Assembly (NCBI GenBank): GCA_000828835.1 | Contig: AP014633.1 | Span: forward strand, 2,666,001-2,730,000 | Direction of reading: 5' to 3' | Source: Thioploca ingrica | GTDB lineage: Bacteria > Pseudomonadota > Gammaproteobacteria > Beggiatoales > Beggiatoaceae | Length of the DNA: 64,000 nt | Part shown: positions 56,816-64,000 of the stretch, piece by piece | Numbering within the stretch: the stretch's first letter is position 1 | Layout: each line of letters begins with the position of its first letter | Position numbers and translations under genes: made by a program | The notes under the pieces: generated by a model | What the model saw: the letters and a program-made list of their open reading frames with translations, nothing else | Database searches by the model: none | What the model was told of the DNA's origin: nothing

Positions 56816-56983
56816 GTACAGCCAACAGGCTGGTGTTTCTTGAGCTACGGCCGTGTTTTGGCGGTTGTGAGACCAGATTATGAACTCGCATTTTTCGCCA
56901 ACTTTGTGGCGGCACGTGCCGCAAGTTTTTCCGTTTGTTGATAACTTGAGGTTGATTGGAGTTTTTATGGCAGGTTCTGGCAT
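56708..56983 (-). CDS. small Cys-rich protein, C-terminus lost to the IS1634 remnant
   Basis: The ATG is preceded by a strong GGAGGT at a 5-base spacing, so this is a real start. The first about 57 residues contain TCGTCRHKVGEKC and TPACW, a four-plus-Cys pattern suggestive of zinc binding. After about base 56815 the frame runs antisense through transposase sequence, so the native end is missing. I recognise no family. It is second in a two-gene minus-strand operon, 36 bp after the previous gene. Confidence 0.55.
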   Translation of the reverse strand: MPEPAIKTPINLKLSTNGKTCGTCRHKVGEKCEFIIWSHNRQNTAVAQETPACWLYSRTVASQSSLQSGARTSASSPVLSVMSSLSAQIST

Positions 56984-57019
56984 GAGTTACCTCCGTGATC
57001 TCCTCGTTTTCTCCATATT

Positions 57020-57319
57020 TCAACACCGGTTAGTTGATTGTATTCTGGTGATACCACCTTTAATTTTGCATTCTCCGCCGGTTAGTTTAGCGGTGCGATC
57101 TAGTCCTCTTGACTTTAAGAAAGTATCGACCAGTTCACAAAGTGGAACGATGTGTTCCACGGTTGCCTTTGTGAAGTGCAAGAGCCTTTTTTCCTCGGAA
57201 CTGTAGATGATGCTCTTCTCTTCGTTTATGGCATATTCATAAAAGTACTTGGCCTTAAAATTTTTACATTGCTTGTGAATTTTTTGCCGCCACTCGCGAG
57301 TGAGTCTATTGCGCTTCAT
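57020..57319 (-). CDS. 99-residue hypothetical protein with a strong ribosome binding site
   Basis: I chose ATG 57319 because AGGAGG stands six bases before it; the longer open frame upstream lacks any such site and overlaps an IS end. The protein is basic at its N-terminus (MKRNRLTREWRQKIHKQ) and holds VEHIVPLCELVD, reminiscent of one HNH element but without the Cys pairs or second His of a full HNH domain. It is the first gene of a minus-strand pair. Function unknown; a phage-like origin is possible. Confidence 0.55.
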   Translation of the reverse strand: MKRNRLTREWRQKIHKQCKNFKAKYFYEYAINEEKSIIYSSEEKRLLHFTKATVEHIVPLCELVDTFLKSRGLDRTAKLTGGECKIKGGITRIQSTNRC

Positions 57320-57353
57320 ATCCAGCCTCCTCACACGTACGAGTGAATGCTTA

Positions 57354-58153
57354 TAGCAAAGGCAAAATAAAATACTTATATTAGTCACTATAAAATGATT
57401 ACAAGATATGGGGTGTAAATAGTTCCTCAACCGAACACGGTTTCTGTTTACGAATCGCCTTAGCTTGTGCCCATTTGTGTTCAATGGGATTTAAATTTGG
57501 TGAGTAAGGTGGTAAATATTCAAGCACATGTCGGGCTTGTTCAAAGAGTTGCTCAATATCAGCACGGTTGTGAAAAGCGGCATTATCCATAACGACAACC
57601 CTCTTAGGAGGCAATTGAGGCAACCCATCTTGTGCAACCCAAGCAGAAAAGGTATTGGCATTAATGGAACCCCGGAAGAGACTCACTGTAAGTCAGCACG
57701 AGACGAGTAAGGCACCCACAACGTTAATACGACCTCTGGCATGCCAGTTCTGTTTGCCAACACCACGTTCTCCCTTCGGCGCATAGCCATTTCTACGAGG
57801 CATATCGTGTGCAAAACCACTCTCGTCAAGATAAACAATTTCTTGATGAGCACTCTGATACGTTTTTAGCGGTTTTTGAAAACGTTCTCGTGCTGCCTCA
57901 TCCGCTTAACGTTGTTTTTCGGCTGATTCCTAAACGCTTCAAAGCGTATCCGATTCCCCTTCGAGAGACACCTAAACGTTCGGCTCGTTCGGATTGATAG
58001 GCCTCGGGGGAGCTCTCTACCTCTCGCTTTAAGGCTTCCATATCGAGTTTGGTCGCCGGTTTATTTCGGGTATGTTGTGCCTCGAGTTGTTTTGACCATC
58101 GAAACACCCTTGACTGACTCACGTCAAAGCGCTTTGCCGTCGCTTCAAAAGAT
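57354..58153 (-). pseudogene. IS630-family element, 5'-truncated and frameshifted
   Basis: The left end TAGCAAAGGCAAAATAAA is preceded by TA. The minus strand encodes the helix-turn-helix part (FDVSQSRVFRWSKQLE; ERLGVSRRGIGYALKRLGI), then after frameshifts the DDE end (VVMDNAAFHNRAD, YSPNLNPIEHKWAQ). The extreme N-terminus and the other terminal repeat are replaced by a different IS630 beginning at about 58154. Confidence 0.85.
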
Positions 58154-58530
58154 ATAGTGAATGAAGTTTATAAACGAACTACATTATGTCATAATACTTA
58201 AATTTATGACATACAGTATAGACTTTCGACAATGTGTAGTAAATAACGTTAACCAAGGGATGAAGTGGGATGATGCGGTAAGCTTATTCTAAAAGATAAG
58301 TGTAACCAAACGAGTTTACGTTGATGAAAGTGGGATTGAGGAGACTATTCACCCTCAATATGCTTGGTCTAAGCGTGGAAAAGCCATCATTTCGGATATA
58401 AAAGGCAAAAAGACACGTCGAGTTAATCTCATCGCTGGCTTGCTAAATAACCAGCTGATTGCTCCGGTTACTTTTGATAGTTATCTCAATGCCGTTGTGG
58501 TTAAGATTGTTTATGAAACTTTTTAATAGC
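58154..58530 (+). pseudogene. second IS630-type remnant, opposite orientation
   Basis: A short N-terminal part from ATG 58207 (MTYSIDFRQCVV) ends at a stop after 28 codons. A central block continues (VYVDESGIEETIHPQYAWSK, RVNLIAGLLNNQL) in another frame and ends near 58527. Internal deletion and C-terminal loss. Its subfamily differs from the neighbouring minus-strand copy. Confidence 0.72.
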
Positions 58531-58567
58531 CGTATAGAAAAATTCTGTGCTGTGGGCTTAATTAGGT

Positions 58568-58789
58568 TCATGATGCTTCTCCTCCCTGGACCAGACCGGG
58601 TTGGGTTAGCTGGTTGATTTTTTGGGCGAGGTGTTGTATTCCTACGAATAAACCTTCCACGACGAAAATAGGTAAGGATTCCGTTTGTTCCGGCGAGATA
58701 ACATCAGCTAGTGCTTCTATTGCCAATGATAATTGGTTTATGGTGGTTAGGGAGTTATTTCCTGTTATTGTATGATTGGCTTTAGCCAT
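58568..58789 (-). CDS. small hypothetical protein (73 residues)
   Basis: The ORF starts at an ATG with AGAGGT at a proper distance. The translation (NSLTTINQLSLAIEALADV, then LFVGIQHLAQKINQL) is likely helical and soluble, with no signal peptide or Cys motif. I do not recognise the family. It is preceded on the minus strand by two other small genes and the recombinase, so it may be cargo of an integrated element. Confidence 0.5.
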   Translation of the reverse strand: MAKANHTITGNNSLTTINQLSLAIEALADVISPEQTESLPIFVVEGLFVGIQHLAQKINQLTQPGLVQGGEAS

Positions 58790-58884
58790 GATTTTGACCT
58801 CTAGGTTAGGTTGTGGTTATGGGCCAGTCGGTACTAATAACACCAACTGGTCCGGTTAACTAAGGACTAAGAATTCATTGCTTC

Positions 58885-59082
58885 TTATCCCTTTAATATT
58901 TGCCTGATTCGCTCAAGTCTCATATCTGTATCAGACTCATGATTTAATACCAGAGCTATCTGGTATGCTTCCTCTTTTATCCCAAGAGGTACTTGAATAG
59001 TTCGCATCTTTCCTCTACCACCATTTTTCCAAATGGTAGGTAACCTATTGCGAGTTCTTTTAACTTGAGTACTACTTTTCAT
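58885..59082 (-). CDS. small basic hypothetical protein (65 residues)
   Basis: Very basic N-terminal half (VKRTRNRLPTIWKNGGRGK) followed by a helical half (GIKEEAYQIALVLN). This could be a small DNA-binding or ribbon-helix-helix-like protein. Shine-Dalgarno is weak. It lies 41 bp after the recombinase stop on the same strand. No family assigned. Confidence 0.45.
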   Translation of the reverse strand: MKSSTQVKRTRNRLPTIWKNGGRGKMRTIQVPLGIKEEAYQIALVLNHESDTDMRLERIRQILKG

Positions 59083-59123
59083 TTTTGGCTATGTTAGTAG
59101 ACGTAAAAAAATAATCAAGATCT

Positions 59124-59711
59124 TTATGTGTAACTAATCGATCCGATGACCTCTAAAATCTCTTCCTCATTATAACTTAAATATCTGATAGTGTTACGAA
59201 TATCTGAATGTCCTAGTGCTTTTTGAATTTTTAAAATATCCCCTCGAAAGAGCCGTCGACACTCTTCCGCAAAAGTCTTTCTAAAACTATGGGAACTAAA
59301 CTGGCCTATACAACCCGCTTTAGCGAACAATTCCTTGATAATGTTATTGACTTGTCTGGCACCCAAAGCTTTCCCTTTATAACCTTGGCGAGATTGAAAT
59401 AAGGCATCCGTACGACGGGCGCGGTTAGATTATTTCAATTTCTTGACCAATTTACTGAGAACGCGTTGAGTATCCGAATTGAGTTTGACCGTCCGTGAGA
59501 ATTGCTTCCCCTTCATCCGTGATTTAGCTACCGTAAGAACGGATTTCACTTGACCATAACTATCAGCTACTTCACCAACGGTGAGAGATAATAATTCCGA
59601 AATTCTAAAGCCGGTTTGAAAGCCAAGCGTAAGTAAAGCTTGATCTCGTAAAAGTGGAGTGGTTTTCAAAACCGTTTTAACTGGTCTTCTGGTAAGGGGA
59701 TGAGCCGGCAT
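59124..59711 (-). pseudogene. tyrosine recombinase/phage-type integrase with one in-frame stop
   Basis: Catalytic domain of about 195 codons. The first part holds TGFRISELLSL with the first catalytic Arg. A TAA at 59430-59432 interrupts after VKKLK, and the same frame goes on as NRARRTDALF with no other defect. The second part holds HSFRKTFAEE (HxxR) and LGHSDIRNTIRYLSY (His and nucleophile Tyr). One base change would restore a complete catalytic domain. No arm-binding N-terminal domain is present. It could have served integration of the nearby small genes or an integron-like role. Confidence 0.8.
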
Positions 59712-59768
59712 CTCAAAACTTCTCCGTTTATAAAGCTGGAAGCGTAGATAATTAAGGTAAATTACGGT

Positions 59769-59903
59769 TTAAAATCTAAACCCAAGGCATAAAAATAGAA
59801 ACAATAATACCCCTATCGTTACCGAGAAGAAGGCTATCATGGTGAGCTGAGAGAAGTAAAAATTAGAGGCCGTTTCGTGTGGTTGGGTTGGCTGGTTATC
59901 CAT
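59769..59903 (-). CDS. 44-residue single-pass membrane peptide
   Basis: ATG at 59903, only 2 bp after the stop of the preceding gene, followed by a hydrophilic start (MDNQPTQPHE) and one long hydrophobic segment (MIAFFSVTIGVLLFLFLCLG) ending in FRF. The tight coupling to the 61-residue gene supports translation. Function unknown; small membrane toxins look like this, but so do many other peptides. Confidence 0.45.
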   Translation of the reverse strand: MDNQPTQPHETASNFYFSQLTMIAFFSVTIGVLLFLFLCLGFRF

Positions 59904-59905
59904 TC

Positions 59906-60091
59906 TTATTTATAACTCTTGGGTGGTGGAATAATCATTAGATGTTCTAAGTAAAAAGCGGAGTAGACTGCTTCCTCTTCGGGTTCATCCAGTATAGTAA
60001 TTAATACGTGGTAATTACCCTGAATAAGTGGTTGTCCTTGATAATGAACTTGGTTCTGCTCGTCTAGAGTCGCTTTGATTATTTTGGACAC
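59906..60091 (-). CDS. 61-residue antitoxin-like hypothetical protein
   Basis: A GTG start with GGAG seven bases before it. The sequence IIKATLDEQNQVHYQG, then GNYHVLITILDEPEEE is like the short antitoxin-type or AbrB-adjacent proteins common in filamentous and sulfur bacteria, which begin with a beta-rich IxATVD motif. It forms a pair with the membrane peptide directly downstream. Whether the pair is a toxin-antitoxin unit is speculation. Confidence 0.5.
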   Translation of the reverse strand: MSKIIKATLDEQNQVHYQGQPLIQGNYHVLITILDEPEEEAVYSAFYLEHLMIIPPPKSYK

Positions 60092-60407
60092 GGTTATGCT
60101 CCGGTAACGGATTCAGATATCCTATTATAAAGCGAGAAACGGAGATAATTAAAGCGGGTTAATAATTATGCTTGACTGAGTAGGTGATTCATGTTTCCAT
60201 TGATTTGGATTTTACGGGCTTACCTTTGACTTATTGGTGCCAGATGAGCTTTACTTTAAACAATGCTTGTTAATCAACCAGATCAAGGTCAGTTACGCTT
60301 AAGGCATTTATACGGTAACTCGTGTAGTTGAATCAATAAAGGTTGGGTTACGTTTCGTTAACCCAACCAACTTACCTAACTAACCACTATGAAGCCGGAA
60401 GTTAACA
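60092..60407. other. intergenic region with TGGGTT palindrome
   Basis: No convincing gene. It holds the hairpin at 60341-60368 and the region upstream of the GTG start of the antitoxin-like gene. Otherwise nothing recognisable. Confidence 0.5.
60341..60368 (-). terminator. hairpin GGTTGGGTTA...TAACCCAACC, possible terminator or dispersed repeat
   Basis: A perfect 10-bp stem with an 8-base loop, lying 40 bases after the stop of the secreted-protein gene when read on the minus strand and followed by TTTATTG. Hairpins with TGGGTT/AACCCA stems are common dispersed repeats in cyanobacteria and large sulfur bacteria, so it may be a repeat as well as a terminator. Confidence 0.5.
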
Positions 60408-61118
60408 CTAATCAGTGGGTAAACAAGGTGCTTTCAAACAAGGTGGAGGTTCAGGTTCTTCGAGAAAATAACAACCAATCGGAGTTGGATCATTACTAGC
60501 CGTAGCGAGATCAAAACTAGACAGAGAGGGAGCCAGTATCTGTAGCGTGGTGAGAGGAACGGAAACTTCCAACAACTCTCGGTTCAATGAAGGTACTACT
60601 TTTAATATTCCGTGATTGGGAAAATCATCGGACCAACCACAATCTCTGGCATCCCCAATGTAGGAAGATAACGGATCTTTTAGGTTTATCGTAATTCCAT
60701 ACTCAATTCCTATCCCAGAGGCTTGGCAACCGGTTGTGGAATTTTGGTCGGTATCTAAGAGAAGATAGATATAGGGATCTAATGGGAACGGATTTGCAAA
60801 TTTCTCGGCAAAAAAAACTCTTGCCTGATTATTAGCTGCTTTAACCCAGTCTATATCAGGTCCAGAGGGATAATCTCCTACCGGATCATCAATCAAAATA
60901 GGAATGTTATTCCAATCACTAGAATTACCATTCACAATGATATTTTTGAACGCTCCAGTACAGGAGATGAGTGGTGTAAGAGCATGGGGATTGAGGGAAG
61001 TTTGACTTTCTACATAGGAGAATGAAGTTGTTGAACCCTTTTGGGTGACAATAGCTGCATGGGCAAAAGAGTCTAAAAGGACCGGCAAGAGAATCAAGAA
61101 ATAACGAATTGGTTTCAT
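60408..61118 (-). CDS. secreted protein with a carbohydrate-binding-like domain
   Basis: 236 residues. The N-terminal signal peptide (MKPIRYFLILLPVLLDSFAHA, cut after AHA) is clear, and AGGAG precedes the ATG. The mature protein contains NGNSSDWNNIPILIDDPVGD, LLDTDQNSTTGC and GIEYGITINL, a pattern found in CBM9-like beta-sandwich domains on envelope proteins. A Pro- and Cys-rich tail (PEPPPCLKAPC) ends it. Likely periplasmic or extracellular. No link to the polyketide pathway is evident. Confidence 0.75.
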   Translation of the reverse strand: MKPIRYFLILLPVLLDSFAHAAIVTQKGSTTSFSYVESQTSLNPHALTPLISCTGAFKNIIVNGNSSDWNNIPILIDDPVGDYPSGPDIDWVKAANNQARVFFAEKFANPFPLDPYIYLLLDTDQNSTTGCQASGIGIEYGITINLKDPLSSYIGDARDCGWSDDFPNHGILKVVPSLNRELLEVSVPLTTLQILAPSLSSFDLATASNDPTPIGCYFLEEPEPPPCLKAPCLPTD

Positions 61119-61372
61119 AAGAAACTCCTTATATCAGTTAACCAACCAATTGCAAAAATAAGCACCTAAATTATATACCAGTTACATGCCATTAAATTAA
61201 GTTATTATTTATCAAAAACTTATATAAATTACCTTAAATAACCTTAATAAAAGAGGCTGTTCATTTCAACAGTTTTTGGTTAATTTTAAATAAAGAATAT
61301 CTTTTATATTCAACTTATTAAGTTAAATAACTCGCTAAAATCAACCCCGGTTCATTTTCAACCGGTACTCTT

Positions 61373-61507
61373 TTAATTTAAGTAATAAAACAGCGCTTGA
61401 ACGAGCAAAATAAGGGGGGTGAAATGAAAATCGATCTCGCCAATGGGTTATCCGTCCGATTCTGGGTATTCAATCTCTGGGAGGGCTAGTTCAATTAAAC
61501 TGGCCAT
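61373..61507 (-). pseudogene. Uma2-family (DUF820) endonuclease-like pseudogene, 5' part
   Basis: Starts MASLIELALPEIEYPESDG with a strong AGAGGTGA before the ATG, then TAA at 61448-61450 where Uma2 proteins have Lys (YPESDGKPMAE). The same frame continues PIGEIDFHFTPLILL to a second stop at 61373. No further Uma2 sequence follows. Confidence 0.65.
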
Positions 61508-61594
61508 GATAAGTCACCTCTTACGGTTGGTGATTTGAAATTATCATATCACCCAATGGTATTTCCAACGACTTTTCTCTATAATGACTTGATA

Positions 61595-62544
61595 TAGCAA
61601 AACTAGTATAAAATGATTAAATTTCATCGAGAGCAAAAATGTCAGAGATAGAACCCGGTTTTTGTTGTCGAATCGCTTTAGCTTGTGCCCATTTAGGTTC
61701 AATCGGGTTCAATTGAGGCGAATAAGGTGGTAAACAGAGTAGAACCTGACTGGCATGACGTATAGCCTTTTGAATATCTAATCGCTTATGAAAACTCGCA
61801 TATCCATAACAATGACACCTTCTTTGGGCAACTGAGGTAATAATTCTGGCGTTATCCAAGTAGAGACAGCCTCTGAATTCACGTTGCCCGTTAACCGAGT
61901 CACGGTCAGTAGTAAACCGGATAATAAGGCACCCATGACGTTAGTACGTCCTTTCGCTCCCCAATCTGGCTGACCAAAACACCTTTGACCAATGGGTGAA
62001 TAACCGTGTCGACGGGGCCGGTCATGAGCAAAACCACTTTCATCAAGATAGACAATGGGTTGATTGGTTTTCTTTAACTCGGCTATTGGAGTTTGGAAGA
62101 GCGGTTGTGCTTCGGGGTTGGCTTTGGGGTGTTGGAAGGGGTTTTTTACGGGAGAGTTTTAATGGTTTCAAAGCCTAAGCAATCCCTTGCCGGCTCACAC
62201 CAACCCGTGCGGCACGCTTATACTGATAGCTCTCGGGGTGTTCTTCAACATCTTGAGCCAAGGCCTCCCAAGGGCTCTTTACAGTCGGTTTAGTTCGAGT
62301 TCGTGGAGGTTCGAGATTTTGAGACCATCTGACTACACTCGCTTGACCGACACCAACTCGTTTTGATCCCGCTAAAAAGGTTAGATTTTCTGGTGCTGTT
62401 ATGGATAATACTTTCTTTCTAAAATCAATTGAATAGGTCATAATTTTGGCTAATCCGCTTCACTCCGTTTTTTTCTAAATTAAACTCGATTTTTATTAAA
62501 AGATATCTTGGTTTTATTGTAATCATTTTATACTAGATTTGCTA
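61595..62544 (-). mobile_element. IS630-family element, 950 bp, with defective transposase
   Basis: Both ends are present: TAGCAAAACTAGTATAAA at the left and its inverse ...ATACTAGATTTGCTA at the right, each next to TA (61593-61594 and 62545-62546). The minus strand encodes MTYSIDFRKKVLSI and the helix-turn-helix part up to 62175. The frame is broken in the middle, and the DDE end resumes (FHKRLDIQKA, LPPYSPQLNPIEPKWAQAKAIR). Structurally complete, coding-defective. Confidence 0.87.
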
Positions 62545-62546
62545 TA

Positions 62547-62791
62547 TTACCTCAGTTGCCCAAAGAAGGTGTCATTGTTATGGATATGCGAGTTTTCATA
62601 AGCGATTAGATATTCAAAAGGCTATACGTCATGCCGGTCAGGTTCTACTCTTTTACCACCTTATTCGCCTCAATTGAACCCGATTGAACCTAAATAGGCA
62701 CAAGCTAAAGCGATTCGTAAACAAAAACCGGGTTCTATCTCTGACATTTTTGCTCTCGATGAAATTTAATCATTTTATACTAGTTTTGCTA
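62547..62791 (+). mobile_element. 3' fragment of the same IS630, inverted
   Basis: Encodes GVIVMDMRVFIS, then the NPIEPK-type motif with an in-frame TAG, and ends with TTTTATACTAGTTTTGCTA followed by TA at 62792-62793. It abuts the right end of the preceding element, tail facing away, so the two form a large inverted arrangement. Confidence 0.8.
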
Positions 62792-62798
62792 TATCTCC

Positions 62799-63101
62799 CT
62801 AAAATGTCCCTTGAGTGTCAAATTTTCTCAAGGGACGCTTTTTGTCAAATGCCTCATATGGATATCTTATGAAGCCATCTGAAACGTTGGCTCTCCAAAG
62901 AACATCCGTAGTCCTCCCATCGGTGTTCTCTGTCAGTTCTAATGAACGCCAAAACGGGGACGCTACTTGCCCGCCTAACTGTTTCGCTAGACAGGTGATT
63001 TCTTGAATAATTCCTTGTACCAACCGAGCATTCGATGAAACACGAGCATTAAGCTCGTTCAATCCCCCAACTTGCATCTGACTTATCAGTTTTTGAACCA
63101 A
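62799..63101 (-). CDS. hypothetical protein of about 100 residues
   Basis: The open frame is given from a TTG at 63101. It extends about 20 codons further upstream without an ATG and includes a hydrophobic stretch (IGIIFNLGTTVTIPLV), so the true start may be upstream or lost. The rest (QVGGLNELNARVSSNARL, then ITCLAKQLGGQVASPFW) matches no family I know. It ends 7 bp from the IS630 fragment, so the gene may be truncated at its 3' end. Confidence 0.4.
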   Translation of the reverse strand: MVQKLISQMQVGGLNELNARVSSNARLVQGIIQEITCLAKQLGGQVASPFWRSLELTENTDGRTTDVLWRANVSDGFIRYPYEAFDKKRPLRKFDTQGTF

Positions 63102-63184
63102 CGGGATAGTGACTGTAGTTCCTAAATTGAATATTATACCAATAATTAATTGAATTAACCCTTATCTAACAAATGAGAACCTAA

Positions 63185-64000
63185 CTAATCTAAATCGGCA
63201 CTTAACAGCCGTTTACCGGTGAGAGCCGCGAAGAATTCCGTCGTGGTCTGAGCCAAAATCTCCGCCAATCTTCGCTTAAGCTCCTCTAAGCTATCAAATA
63301 ATTTCCAAGCCAATTTCTTCTTAAGCCAAGCCCAGAGTCGTTCAATGGGATTACAATCTGGTGAATGAGGCGGTTGAAACCATAAAATGATATTATCCGG
63401 TAAGACTAAACTCTTGGCGGTGTAAAACCGAGCATTATCGAGTTGGATGAGAGGTAAGTCATGGGGGTAAGCTGAAGAAAATTCCTGGAAAACAGCCGGA
63501 AAACCTTACTACACCAGTAACGTACCCGTTGGTGCTCAGAATGATAAAGAGCCGCCATCTGACTTAACCGTAAGGCTTGTTTTTTCAAAGTCGATGGCTT
63601 TAGATTCATCACGGTTGGCACTTTGAGGACGTACCACTTTCGGGCTAGCCTTCAACCGCGGGTGAACAATACCATGAAGTGTTGAGTAATAAAGTTTAAC
63701 TCCATAGGTTTCTTCAAGCCAAACTTGAATGTCTTCGTAATTCTCAAATCCTTGTGGCGGTTGGAGACGTTTATCTAGGGCTTCGAGACTGTTTGGAGAT
63801 AAGGACAAAGTTCTTCCTCCACCAGGTTTTAGTTTGAGGAGTTCATGGAGTCCTCTTTGACGATAAATTCTCAACCACCTCTTAACGGTTGAGTAGTCGC
63901 GTCCGATTAGAGTTGCTCTGGGGAACGCGGTTTTGGCCGGTTGAGTTTTTAATAGATATAAAGCTTGTACACGTTCTTTTCTTCGACCACTCTTTTGCTG
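63185..64000 (-). pseudogene. IS630-family transposase of another subfamily, frameshifted, runs off the right edge
   Basis: Read on the minus strand: an N-terminal helix-turn-helix part (RIYRQRGLHELLKLKPGGGR), a winged-helix block (WLEETYGVKLYYSTLHGIV), a frameshift near 63540-63620, then the DDE end (WFQPPHSPDCNPIERLWAW) and a C-terminus ending at a TAG, bases 63185-63187. The order is typical of longer IS630 transposases. Its start lies beyond base 64000. Confidence 0.8.

Noticed and set aside
61340..61372. Sequence TTTTCAACCGGTAC shared with about 51104-51117 as a regulatory box
   Set aside because: Only two occurrences noticed, in unrelated contexts; not enough to claim a motif.
1..64000. 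CRISPR arrays, tRNA or rRNA genes
   Set aside because: No regularly spaced repeats or cloverleaf/rRNA signatures were recognised; the only repeats are PKS domain homology and mobile elements.

Overview
The window is dominated by a very large trans-acyltransferase (trans-AT) polyketide synthase cluster that enters from the left edge and runs to about 55.9 kb. It is followed by a gene-poor tail packed with decayed insertion sequences and small accessory genes. No rRNA, tRNA or CRISPR array was recognised. The DNA is AT-leaning and full of broken IS630, IS1, ISAs1, IS6, IS5, IS1634 and group II intron fragments. It also carries a Uma2-type pseudogene and a TGGGTT-type palindrome. This suggests an IS-ridden Gram-negative genome, of the kind seen in large sulfur bacteria, filamentous bacteria or symbionts. 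That placement is an inference; no phylogenetic marker is present.

Layout: 1-11930 is the 3' part of PKS1 (modules KS-KR-ACP, KS-DH-KR-ACP and KS-KR-ACP-AT). 12004-16475 is a five-gene alkoxymalonyl-ACP cassette of the FkbG/K/J/I/H type. 17176-25953 is PKS2 (KS0-ACP, KS-KR-ACP, KS-MT). 26020-44979 is PKS3, 6319 residues (ACP-ER, KS-DH-ACP, KS-KR-ACP, KS-DH-KR-cMT-ACP-ER, KS-ACP-TE). 45.0-48.2 kb is a nest of mobile elements inserted in one another. 48297-50582 is a trans-acting AT-ER fusion. 51153-55868 holds beta-branching (HMG-synthase cassette) genes: an intact decarboxylative KS, HMG synthase and ECH1, plus truncated remnants of a second HMG synthase, a donor ACP and an ECH2. From 55.9 kb to the right edge there are IS remnants, a tyrosine recombinase with an in-frame stop, small hypothetical genes and one secreted protein.

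Reading of the chemistry (inference): PKS1 makes hydroxy and enoyl units. The module at its end carries its own AT beside the methoxymalonyl-type cassette, so it may take an alkoxymalonyl unit. PKS2 begins with a KS lacking its first catalytic His, a likely pass-through module. The PKS2/PKS3 junction splits one module into KS-MT and ACP-ER. That ACP carries the Trp six residues after the phosphopantetheine Ser that flags beta-branching, which matches the HMG-synthase genes downstream. PKS3 then extends, alpha-methylates and fully reduces one unit, and releases the chain by a thioesterase. The AT-ER fusion would supply malonyl units to the AT-less modules. The beta-branching set is incomplete here: ECH2 and donor ACP exist only as stubs, so the pathway either relies on copies elsewhere or is decaying under IS attack.
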